From contig JAEUMX010000241.1 of assembly GCA_016791285.1 (NCBI GenBank), forward strand, positions 1 to 5,535: a stretch of 5,535 nt of DNA. Direction: 5' to 3'. This stretch comes from Burkholderiales bacterium (GTDB lineage Bacteria; Pseudomonadota; Gammaproteobacteria; Burkholderiales; JAEUMW01). The notes beneath the pieces are model-generated. The model was not told the origin of the DNA, searched no databases, and worked only from the letters and a program-made list of their open reading frames with translations. A program made the translations under genes and the position numbers. Each line of letters starts with the position of its first letter. Positions within the stretch are counted from its first letter, which is position 1. Below, piece after piece: positions 1-5,535 of the stretch.

Positions 1-180
1 ACGGGTCTCGCGTTCGGCCTCGCCACCGTCTATTACCAGATCGCGCACTGGGCGGAGCACCCGACCTCGTCCGCGGCGTGGGTCGGCGGCATGCTGGCGG
101 CCTTCATCGTCGCGCTGCTCGTCATGCGGCGCGCGGGCCAGCAGACGGACCGCGAACTGCCGCTCCCGCAACGGGCTTAA
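1..180 (+). CDS. feoB: Ferrous iron permease FeoB, C-terminal end (partial)
   Basis: Only the last 59 codons are in the window; the frame is open from base 1 and ends with TAA at 178-180. FeoB is the inner-membrane Fe(II) importer with an N-terminal G-protein domain and a C-terminal helical permease; only the very end of the permease is visible. The fragment begins TGLAFGLATVYYQIAHW, which resembles the small-residue-rich helix carrying a YYQ motif near the FeoB C-terminus. It continues with a final hydrophobic helix (about residues 27-42 of the fragment, WVGGMLAAFIVALLVM) and a short charged tail (RRAGQQTDRELPLPQRA) that would lie in the cytoplasm by the positive-inside rule. The fragment alone is too short for a firm call. 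The assignment leans heavily on the next gene, a recognisable feoC just 13 bases downstream, since feoB-feoC is the standard order. Another polytopic membrane protein is possible but less likely. Confidence 0.78.
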   Translation, partial: TGLAFGLATVYYQIAHWAEHPTSSAAWVGGMLAAFIVALLVMRRAGQQTDRELPLPQRA

Positions 181-186
181 AGGAGG
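179..186 (+). promoter_or_regulatory. Strong ribosome binding site of feoC
   Basis: AAAGGAGG overlaps the feoB stop codon and lies 7 bases before the ATG at 194. It is a near-perfect Shine-Dalgarno match, much stronger than anything before the downstream genes, and fixes the feoC start. Confidence 0.8.
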
Positions 187-193
187 ATCGATC

Positions 194-418
194 ATGATCA
201 TTTCCCGGCTGAGCGATTACCTGCGCGAGCATCGCCGAGCATCCCTCAACGACATGGCACTCAGCATGGATGCCACACCCGAAGCACTGACGGCGATGCT
301 CTCGGTGCTGGAGCGCAAGGGTCGGGTAAGAAAACTGGACAGCGGTTCCTCGTGCGGCAAGAGCTGCTGCCAGTGCGACCCGACGGCGGTCCAGATCTAC
401 GAGTGGGTCACCGAATAG
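194..418 (+). CDS. feoC: FeoC-like [Fe-S] winged-helix protein
   Basis: This 74-residue protein matches the FeoC family in length, layout and position after feoB. Residues 1-48 form a small winged-helix-like domain (start MIISRLSDYLREHRRASLND; a second helix near TPEALTAMLSVLERKGRVRKL). A flexible segment follows with four cysteines, C54, C58, C59 and C61 (CGKSCCQC), then a short C-terminal strand/helix (VQIYEWVTE). Family knowledge: in enterobacterial FeoC the wing cysteines bind an oxygen-sensitive [4Fe-4S] cluster, and FeoC interacts with the cytosolic part of FeoB and protects it from proteolysis; a DNA-binding role has been proposed but is less certain. All four cysteines are present here, so cluster binding is plausible. 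The start is set by the AAAGGAGG box 7 bases upstream. The gene ends TAG at 416-418, 15 bases before the next reading frame. Confidence 0.9.
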   Translation: MIISRLSDYLREHRRASLNDMALSMDATPEALTAMLSVLERKGRVRKLDSGSSCGKSCCQCDPTAVQIYEWVTE

Positions 419-433
419 GAACGGGTTGCCACC

Positions 434-1060
434 GTGGTCGCAAGCGAGCGCAACACGCAACCGGCGGCTGCCGCGCTGCAATCCGGGGCCGGCAGCACCA
501 TGCTGGTCGTCGGCATCCATCGCGAGGAGCGCGCCTTCGGCGAACTCGTCGCGCAGGGCATAGAGCATGCCGGCGTTTCGGTGCTGCGCATACCGGAAGG
601 GCTTTCCGGCCGCCATCCGCGTGCCGATCAGCGCTTTCACTACGAGACGCTGCACCGCGCGCTCTACCTGCAGTTGCTGCCGTACGTGCTCGGCCACTAC
701 CGGCTGCTGATCGATCTGCACACCGGCATCGACAGCCTGGGGCCGAGCGCCGACCTGATCAGCGCCAACAGCGAGCTCCTCGACTGCCTGTCGAAGCGAG
801 CGAGCGCCGATGACACCGTCGATGAACGGAAGCTGCGCTTTCTGCGCCTCGAAGACGGCGGCGCCTCCGTCACCAAGACGATCATCCCGGAACGGGTGTG
901 GAACAACCCGGCATTCGTGTACCTGGGAATGGAGATCTACCTGCCGGAGGCAGTGCAGGATCTGGTCGCGGCAGCCGAATTCGCGCGGCGTCTGGTGCTG
1001 ATCGGCGCGCGCTGTGTCGAAGCCGGTACCGATCGCCGCGGCCCCGTGAGGCTCGCGTGA
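434..1060 (+). CDS. Aspartoacylase/succinylglutamate desuccinylase-like (M14-type) metal hydrolase
   Basis: This 208-residue protein carries the spaced metal-site signature of the aspartoacylase/AstE/M14 carboxypeptidase superfamily: an HxxE motif (GIHREE, H29 and E32, residues from the GTG start), then a basic segment with R60, R63 and R67 that could bind a carboxylate, then IDLHTG with the third expected zinc ligand H96. E167 in YLGMEIYL is a candidate general base. Members hydrolyse N-acyl amino acids or C-terminal residues in the cytoplasm; the substrate here is unknown. It has no signal peptide. At 208 residues it is shorter than most relatives (around 300 or more), lacking the usual C-terminal extension. 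Two starts are possible: GTG 434 (weak AGGA at 417-420) and ATG 500, which removes 22 low-complexity residues and begins MLVVGIHREE, right at the first motif strand. Homology would favour 500. The stop lies one base before the next gene, implying translational coupling. Its role inside an iron operon is unexplained. Confidence 0.68.
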   Translation: MVASERNTQPAAAALQSGAGSTMLVVGIHREERAFGELVAQGIEHAGVSVLRIPEGLSGRHPRADQRFHYETLHRALYLQLLPYVLGHYRLLIDLHTGIDSLGPSADLISANSELLDCLSKRASADDTVDERKLRFLRLEDGGASVTKTIIPERVWNNPAFVYLGMEIYLPEAVQDLVAAAEFARRLVLIGARCVEAGTDRRGPVRLA

Positions 1061-1739
1061 AATGAACGCACGGGCCGAACGGCGGTGGATCATCGGCGCG
1101 GCCGCCGCGGGATTCACGGCATGGAGCGCCATCGCGGGCCACGCGCACGCGACAGTCGCACGCACACTGGAGAACCCGGTGCCGCGTGGATCGGGGTCGA
1201 TCACGGCGTCGAGGGACGCGATGTGGCGCTCGTTTGCATACGAGAACGTTCTCGGCACGCACATGGATCTGCTCATCGCCCGCGGCGCCGAAGCACAGGT
1301 GCTGTGGACGCATCGCGCCGTGCTGGCGGAGATCGATCGCCTCGCCGGCATTCTGAGCACGCGCGACCCGGAGAGCGTGATCGCCTCGTTCATGGCTGGC
1401 GGGTCCGCGCCCGTGCCCGCGATCTCCGCCCTCCTCGCGCTCTATGGCGAATGGTCGGCGCGCACCCAGGGCGTGATCAGCCCCTACCTGGGCGGCGCGG
1501 CGGCGCTGTGGGGGCGCGCGCGCGTGACCGGCCAGCTGCCGGATGACGGTGCGCTGCGCCGGGCGGTGGCGACGTCCGACCTGTCCTGCCTCAACATCGA
1601 CGCCCTGGGCAAGGCGTACATTGTCGAGCGCGCAGTCGCCGCCGCACGCAAGCATGCCCCCGCCGGGCTGCTCGACATCGGCGGTGACCTGCGCGCATGG
1701 GGCGAGGAGAGCTGGGTCGTCGCCGTCGCCGACCGCGTG

Positions 1740-1748
1740 CGTCCGCGG
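1740..1748 (+). other. Frameshift 1 (apparent loss of one base)
   Basis: Upstream, the ApbE similarity (WVVAVADRV) is in the frame of ATG 1062. Downstream, the similarity (AENAPPLLTFPLREGAVATS) is in the frame one base earlier. Adding one G or C in CCGCGG at 1743-1748 gives a continuous RVRP-AENAPPLLTF. The exact base cannot be fixed. There is no obvious slippery heptamer such as AAAAAAG, so programmed frameshifting is not suggested by the sequence. Confidence 0.7.
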
Positions 1749-2129
1749 AGAACGCGCCGCCCCTGCTCACCTTCCCGCTACGCGAAGGTGCGGTTGCCAC
1801 CAGCGGCGGCCACCGTCGCAACGTGACGGTCGCCGGGCAGACGTTCTCGCACGTGCTCGACGGTCGCAGCGGTCGCGCGGCGAATCCGCGCAACGCGGCC
1901 ACCGTGGTCGCGCGCGACTGCGTCACTGCCAACGCCATCGCCACCGCCTGCTGCGTCGTGGAACGTGAGTCGGAACAGGCGGCGTTGCTGTCGCATCCCG
2001 ATGTCCGCGGCTTTCTGGTCGCCACCAACGGTTCCGGTACGCATCGGGGTGGAGTGCTCGCGCAGGTCACGTACAACGAGACGGAAAATGCGCCGCGGCC
2101 CCTGCCTGCGTCCGCGTACACCTGGCCAT

Positions 2130-2594
2130 CCGGCTACGCCATGAATGTCGCCGTCAATCTGCGGGATCCCGGCGTGCACCGCTATCGCCGCCCCTACGTA
2201 AGCGTGTGGATCGAAGACGCGGCCGGCAGGGTCGTGCGCACGGTCTCCGTCTGGGGCGCGCGGAAGAAGTATCTGCTCGAGATGAGCCACTGGCGCGAAG
2301 CGGCGGGCGGCCGCGCGCTGGATTCCATTGCGAGCGTCACGCGCGCCACGCGTCTGCCCGGAGTATTCCGTCACGTGGGACGGCCGCGACGACGCGGGGG
2401 CGCCGGTGCCGCGCGGGCAGTACACGGTAGCGGTCGAGATCAACCGCGAATTCGGTCACCACGTCGTCGAACGCACCCGCATCGACTGCGGCGGACAGCC
2501 CGCGGCGGCCGCGCTGCGGGCGACCTCGGAGACGGACGAATCGGTCGTGCGCTACGGTCCGGCGCTCGACAACGCAAATGGGGACAGGATCTGA
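2130..2594 (+). other. DUF2271 domain portion of the broken fusion
   Basis: The segment after the ApbE part resembles DUF2271: a strand-rich start (YAMNVAVNL), HRYRRPYVSVWIEDAAGRVV, VSVWGARKKYLLEMSHW, then DSIASVTRATRLPG, and in the next frame EYSVTWDGRDDAGAPVPRGQ, YTVAVEINREFGHH and a tail of about 45 residues to TGA 2592-2594. From memory of the family, DUF2271 proteins are periplasmic, about 160-180 residues, and often sit beside PepSY membrane proteins and ApbE genes; their biochemical function is not established. Here the linker PRPLPASAYTWPSG joins it to the ApbE part with no stop or signal peptide between, so the two form a single polypeptide rather than two genes. D at 2321-2323 and T-R-A-T at 2339-2350 sit where relatives often have a TGAT/SGAT-like motif. 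Confidence 0.7.
2357..2363 (+). other. Frameshift 2 (apparent loss of two bases)
   Basis: CCCGGAG: the frame-2 similarity ends with RATRLP(G) and the frame-3 similarity resumes with EYSVTWDGRDD at GAG 2361. A continuous RLPGEYSVTWDG, which fits DUF2271, requires two more bases, for example GGGG where the sequence shows GG. A one-base insertion that drops the Gly is the alternative. Together with frameshift 1 the net change is a multiple of three. Confidence 0.7.
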
Positions 2595-2599
2595 GCACC

Positions 2600-3367
2600 A
2601 TGCATTTCCACGACCGCGTCTCCGAGTCGCCTCCCGCGAGCCACCCGAATCGGGATGTCTCGCCACGGCCGGCCACTTTCCGCGCGAGACTGTACTCATG
2701 GCTGCTGCATCACAGATTCGTGTACGCGTGCCGCGTGCTGCACGTGTACCTCTCCGTGCTGGGACTCGCGGTGATGCTTTTCTTCGGCCTCACCGGTTTC
2801 ACCGTTCACCACGAGGACTGGTTCGGCGCCACCGACGCGAGGGTGCGCGTCTTCCACGGTCAGACGCCGGTCGTTCTCATCCGCGACAACGACCGTCTGG
2901 GCATCGTCGAGCACTTGCGCAGCACCTGGCGCATCAGCGGCGCGGTGAGCGACTACCAGCAGCTCGGTCACTCCGTCAGCATCGCTTTCAAGGAACCGGG
3001 GCGGCTGTGGGAAGTGGACATCGCCGCGGCGAGCGGGCGCACCACCGTCAACGCCCAGATCTTCAATGTGGCCGGCGTCCTGAACGACCTGCACCGGGGC
3101 CGCTACACCGGCGAGGCATGGAGCTGGCTGATGGACATCAGCGCCGTGGTGATCGTCATCGCATGCCTGACCGGCCTCGTGCTCTGGATGACGATGCCGA
3201 AGCGGCGCCAGCTCGGCACCGCGGCGCTCCTGTGCGGGATCGTGATGGCCGCTGCGCTCTACATTCACGGCGTGCCGGGCGCCGACGAGGGTGTCGACGG
3301 CGATGACGACATTCCCGTTGCAGCCAGGACAGACCGCACGCCGGAAGCCCAGGCCGATCATCCGTGA
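2600..3367 (+). CDS. PepSY-associated transmembrane helix protein
   Basis: A 255-residue inner-membrane protein. The layout is a polar N-terminus (1-45), helix 1 at about 48-70 (VYLSVLGLAVMLFFGLTGF, followed by TVHHEDWFG), an extracytoplasmic region (71-172) ending in LNDLHRGRYTGEAWSWLMDIS, helix 2 at about 180-199 (TGLVLWMTMP), a basic cytoplasmic turn KRR (201-203), helix 3 at about 205-222, and an acidic tail (ADEGVDGDDD, 228-237). The R-x-LH...LTG...H start and the LHxGRY...TGLVLW end are hallmarks of PepSY_TM-like proteins. H37, H38, H48, H70, H71 and H171 are possible heme or metal ligands. In the family these proteins are linked to periplasmic flavin- or heme-based redox and iron uptake. 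ATG 2600 is chosen because it lies 5 bases after the DUF2271 stop and because the protein similarity starts near residue 28. The frame is open upstream to 1697 only because it coincides with the middle frame of the broken fusion gene. Confidence 0.82.
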   Translation: MHFHDRVSESPPASHPNRDVSPRPATFRARLYSWLLHHRFVYACRVLHVYLSVLGLAVMLFFGLTGFTVHHEDWFGATDARVRVFHGQTPVVLIRDNDRLGIVEHLRSTWRISGAVSDYQQLGHSVSIAFKEPGRLWEVDIAAASGRTTVNAQIFNVAGVLNDLHRGRYTGEAWSWLMDISAVVIVIACLTGLVLWMTMPKRRQLGTAALLCGIVMAAALYIHGVPGADEGVDGDDDIPVAARTDRTPEAQADHP

Positions 3368-3430
3368 GCGCACAGGCGCGGCGCCGTCGCGGCGGCTGCG
3401 GATTTCCGACAACCCTCGGCGGACTTTGAG
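3368..3430. other. Convergent intergenic gap
   Basis: This 63-base gap separates the stop codons of two convergent genes. It holds a small hairpin at 3382-3394 (CGCCG, loop TCG, CGGCG) with no T-run on either side, so it is not a convincing intrinsic terminator. No other signal is visible. Confidence 0.6.
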
Positions 3431-5535
3431 CTACGCAGTCGAATACGCGCCGGCGTCCGTCTTGCGCAGGCGCCCGACCGCTTCGAGCGTGGCGAGCACC
3501 TGCGGCAGGCGCTTCTTCCACGGGCCGCGTCCGGTGAAGCAGGCGGCGAGCTCGTCCGCGGTCATCGGTTGCCTTGCCTCGGCGAGCACCTGGGCCACCG
3601 TTCGCACCTGATCCGGCAGTTCGGTTGGCCAGGCTCGTTTCTGCGCGGCAGCGACCTCCACGGCTGCGTCGCCCGTTCCGGTTTCGAGCTCTGCCTGCTC
3701 CGGCGCGCGGGCCGCGGCGGGCTTCTGCAAGTCCGGCCGCAGCCAGCGCACGCGGCCGCGCTTCTCCTCGGCGGCGCGCTCGGCGTTGAGCGCCACCAGC
3801 CGCGTGAGCAGCTCTTCCTCGGCCTCCGCCTGAGCGCCTGGCTTGTCCGCCAGCGGCGTCGTGGCGCCCGGCCGGCCGACGAGCCGCGCTGCGAGATCGG
3901 ACCATCCGTAAGCCGCGAAAACCGCGGCGTCGAGCTCGTCGTGCAGTTCCTTCAGCACGCTGGCGAGCCCCTGCTCGTGGATGACGCGCTCCTTCGCGGT
4001 CAGCGCCTCGCCCGAGCGTAGCTTTTCGATCACGTTGTAGAGGCCGGTGAGCGTAAGTCCGGGGTGCGCGGCCAACTGGCGCTTGCGGTAAGCATCGATC
4101 TGCTCGGCGAGCGAGCGGATGCGCTCGGTCTGCTCGGGGGAAGGGTCGGGGAAGGGGAAGGTCTCGAAACAGCGGGTCTTGGTGTAGCGAGGGTCGTTGC
4201 CGACGCCGAGACGGCCACCGAGTGCAAGTGCCCATACGATGTGAATGCGGGATAAGAGGATGCCGAACTGACAGCCATCAGCGACTGCGATGTTGGTAAG
4301 CATGTTGTCGGGCAGCGTCGCGCCGTCCACGAATGCAAACACGCGGTGCTTCGATGTCTCTGGCGTGGAAACGAAGCGTGCAAGACCCGCGACTGCTTCG
4401 CGCCAAACCGGCCGCTCCCAGCCGAAGCGCCACCACTTCTCCCGGATTGATTGGCGGCGGTTCGAATCGCGCTCAGGTTTTACCCGATCAAGCAGTCGCT
4501 GAAAGGCGGCGGGGTGTGCAGCGCGCGCCGCGTCCCGATCGTACCCGTAGAAGTCGATCACAAAGGCGCCGCGCGAGGTCTGCATGAAATCGCGCCCGTT
4601 AGCGTATTGGCGGATTATTCGGTGAGCGGTAACCGCGTCAGTTACCGCACGAAGCTCCTCTGCTTCATCGGCGTCGACGATGAATCCGGCGCCGTAGAGT
4701 TGAACGCCGGGCGAGCAGAGACCGGCGTTGGCGCGTAGCGCGACGACCATTGCCGCGTTGGCGCCAAGAGCAAGGTTTGCATGGATTCGGCCCCGCCGGC
4801 GGTTCAGGCTTACATCGTTGGCGCCATCGGCACCCACCTCTTCCGCCGTAACGACCGCCAGAATACCGTCTCCTTCGCCCTGTTCAGCGACTGTCATGGC
4901 GATGCGTACGTCTGCACCATCAGCCGTGTCCACCCAAGGATGATCAGGCACAGCGTAGGCGATAGACAGCGGCGGATCGGCTGATAGATGCCGCTCTACT
5001 ACGCGGCGCTGGAAAACCTGCGCGATGCTGTTTGTCGTGATGAGCCCGAAGCGCCGCATCTTGCCGGCGCGAGTCTGCTCGGCCGCGTGGTCCCACCAGG
5101 ACATGACGAAATCCGCCTTGGGCGGCACCTCCGGATAGGCGCCCCACAATGCCTCGACATAACCATCGCCCTGGGTCTGGCGAAGACGCCACCCTCCAAT
5201 GAACGGCGGATTCCCCACCACGAAGTCCGCCTGTGGCCAGTCGGCCTTGCGCGGATTCACGTACCGCTCCAGCGGCACTCGCGCGGTCTCATCGGGCACG
5301 TCCGCGCCCGTGACCGGGTGCTTCTTCATTGTCTTGCCATCCCAGCGGCTGTCGAGCGCACCGTGTTCGTCACACACGTATTCAACGCTGTCGTAGGCGA
5401 GCACGGCGTCGCGCTGCTCGATGTTCCGGAAGTCCTTCAGCACCGGCTGCGGCGGCATGACCTGACCGCGGGTGCGGAAGTGCCATTGCAGATAGCCGAT
5501 CCACAGCACCATCTCGGCGATGGCGGCCGCGCGCG
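3431..5535 (-). CDS. Large adenine-specific DNA methyltransferase (Eco57I/COG1002-like), C-terminal part
   Basis: The frame is open from the right edge (first whole codon 5533-5531, reading RAAAIAEMVLWIGYLQWHFR) to TAG at 3433-3431, 700 residues. The true start, and the FxGxG-type SAM motif I, lie outside; ATG 5512 is internal. Catalytic motif IV is NPPF in DFVVGNPPFIGG (5212-5201), typical of N6-adenine methyltransferases. ADFVMSWWDHAAE and GKMRRFGLITTNSIAQVF follow, as in type IIG/MmeI- and DISARM-like enzymes. The middle (about 5000-4150), including DPRYTKTRCFETFPFPDPSPEQ at its end, is the likely target-recognition region. The remainder has a helical region (about 4140-3900), a charged Glu/Arg-rich linker and a small winged-helix-like end (PMTADELAACFTGRGPWKKR). 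It would methylate a specific DNA site, alone or with a nuclease. No PD-(D/E)xK motif is evident in the visible part; an N-terminal nuclease cannot be excluded. Partners are out of the window, so type IIG, BREX PglX-like and DISARM DrmMI-like remain open. Confidence 0.82.
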   Translation of the reverse strand, partial: RAAAIAEMVLWIGYLQWHFRTRGQVMPPQPVLKDFRNIEQRDAVLAYDSVEYVCDEHGALDSRWDGKTMKKHPVTGADVPDETARVPLERYVNPRKADWPQADFVVGNPPFIGGWRLRQTQGDGYVEALWGAYPEVPPKADFVMSWWDHAAEQTRAGKMRRFGLITTNSIAQVFQRRVVERHLSADPPLSIAYAVPDHPWVDTADGADVRIAMTVAEQGEGDGILAVVTAEEVGADGANDVSLNRRRGRIHANLALGANAAMVVALRANAGLCSPGVQLYGAGFIVDADEAEELRAVTDAVTAHRIIRQYANGRDFMQTSRGAFVIDFYGYDRDAARAAHPAAFQRLLDRVKPERDSNRRQSIREKWWRFGWERPVWREAVAGLARFVSTPETSKHRVFAFVDGATLPDNMLTNIAVADGCQFGILLSRIHIVWALALGGRLGVGNDPRYTKTRCFETFPFPDPSPEQTERIRSLAEQIDAYRKRQLAAHPGLTLTGLYNVIEKLRSGEALTAKERVIHEQGLASVLKELHDELDAAVFAAYGWSDLAARLVGRPGATTPLADKPGAQAEAEEELLTRLVALNAERAAEEKRGRVRWLRPDLQKPAAARAPEQAELETGTGDAAVEVAAAQKRAWPTELPDQVRTVAQVLAEARQPMTADELAACFTGRGPWKKRLPQVLATLEAVGRLRKTDAGAYSTA

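Larger units (their letters stand above)
1062..2594 (+). pseudogene. ApbE-like FAD:protein FMN transferase fused to DUF2271, double frameshift
   Basis: Read across two frameshifts this is one protein of about 511 residues. Residues 1-30 are a Tat-like signal (ERRWIIGAAAAGF, ending AHA). The ApbE part follows: VLGTHMDL (63-70), a TRDPES segment, SPYLGGAAALWG, LNIDALGKAYIVERA (177-191; compare the family pattern with a conserved GKG/GKA-Y), LLDIGGDLRAWG (203-214), then in the second frame VATSGGHRR, SHVLDGRSG and TANAIATA. These follow ApbE order. A DUF2271 domain follows from about 2130 (RRPYVSVWIEDAAG, then after the second shift YSVTWDGRDDAGAPVPRGQY). ApbE enzymes attach FMN from FAD to Thr/Ser of periplasmic redox proteins. 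The first frame by itself stops at 1826, giving a 254-residue truncated product; the middle frame has no stop before 3367. ATG 1062 lies one base after the previous stop, with GTGAGG at 1045-1050. Differences from the ApbE consensus: the usual ADA-x-TA has Asn for Asp, and the usual GAFDPT reads GVISPY. Either true decay or a sequencing error. Confidence 0.75.

Noticed and set aside
428..441. 14-base repeat GCCACCGTGGTCGC, also at 1898-1911
   Set aside because: Only two copies, one at a gene start and one inside the ApbE coding part in a different context; likely chance in GC-rich sequence.
122..1393. 423-codon open frame on the minus strand across feoC, the hydrolase gene and the start of the ApbE gene
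   Set aside because: It lies opposite convincing genes in a high-GC region, its translation is rich in Arg, Ala and Gly without recognisable motifs, and it spans several gene boundaries. It is a shadow frame.
1737..2365. Programmed ribosomal frameshifting in the ApbE-DUF2271 gene
   Set aside because: No slippery heptamer or clear downstream pseudoknot was seen at either joint, and two shifts would be needed; indels or sequence errors are simpler.
3382..3394. Hairpin CGCCG-TCG-CGGCG as a terminator between the convergent genes
   Set aside because: The stem is only five pairs and no T-run follows on either strand; such short GC palindromes are expected by chance here.
3156..4235. 359-codon Arg/Ala-rich open frame on the minus strand
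   Set aside because: It overlaps the methyltransferase in another frame and runs into the end of the PepSY gene. Its composition is typical of a GC-rich shadow.
5510..5512. ATG at 5512 (minus strand) as the methyltransferase start
   Set aside because: The frame is open through the window edge, the seven codons before it (RAAAIAE) read as a natural continuation, and the SAM motif I expected before NPPF is missing downstream of it.
1..5535. tRNA, rRNA, CRISPR array, insertion sequence or attachment site
   Set aside because: Looked for on both strands; no cloverleaf, regular repeat-spacer pattern, transposase motif or terminal inverted repeats were found.

Overview
The window comes from a GC-rich bacterium (hand-counted 60-base blocks range from about 57 to 80 % GC). 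A proteobacterium is most likely, because the left part looks like the end of a feoB-feoC ferrous-iron uptake operon with an FeoC of the Cys-cluster type. The assignment rests on protein resemblance only; no rRNA, tRNA or other taxonomic marker is present.

Left block (1-3367, plus strand) is one tightly packed co-directional series: the last 59 codons of a ferrous-iron permease (FeoB); feoC behind a near-perfect ribosome binding site; a compact metal-dependent hydrolase-like protein of the aspartoacylase/succinylglutamate desuccinylase/M14 type; an exported ApbE-like flavin transferase fused to a DUF2271 domain, broken by two frameshifts; and a three-helix PepSY-associated membrane protein. 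Gaps are 13, 15, 1 and 5 bases, so they are probably co-transcribed from a promoter left of the window. The likely theme is iron: FeoB imports Fe(II), FeoC accompanies it, and the ApbE/DUF2271/PepSY set looks like a membrane-periplasm flavin redox module that could supply reduced iron. That coupling is inference.

The ApbE-DUF2271 reading frame moves from frame 3 to frame 2 near 1743-1748 and returns to frame 3 near 2360. The protein similarity is continuous across both joints, which fits the loss of one base and then two bases (net three). This is either a decaying gene or a sequence error, and it is the main anomaly of the window.

Right block (3431-5535, minus strand) is the C-terminal 700 residues of a large adenine-specific DNA methyltransferase with an NPPF catalytic motif (Eco57I/COG1002-like, of the kind found in type IIG, BREX-like or DISARM-like defence loci). 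It runs off the right edge and converges on the iron operon across a 63-base gap. Its middle part, where target recognition is expected, has lower GC than its C-terminal end.
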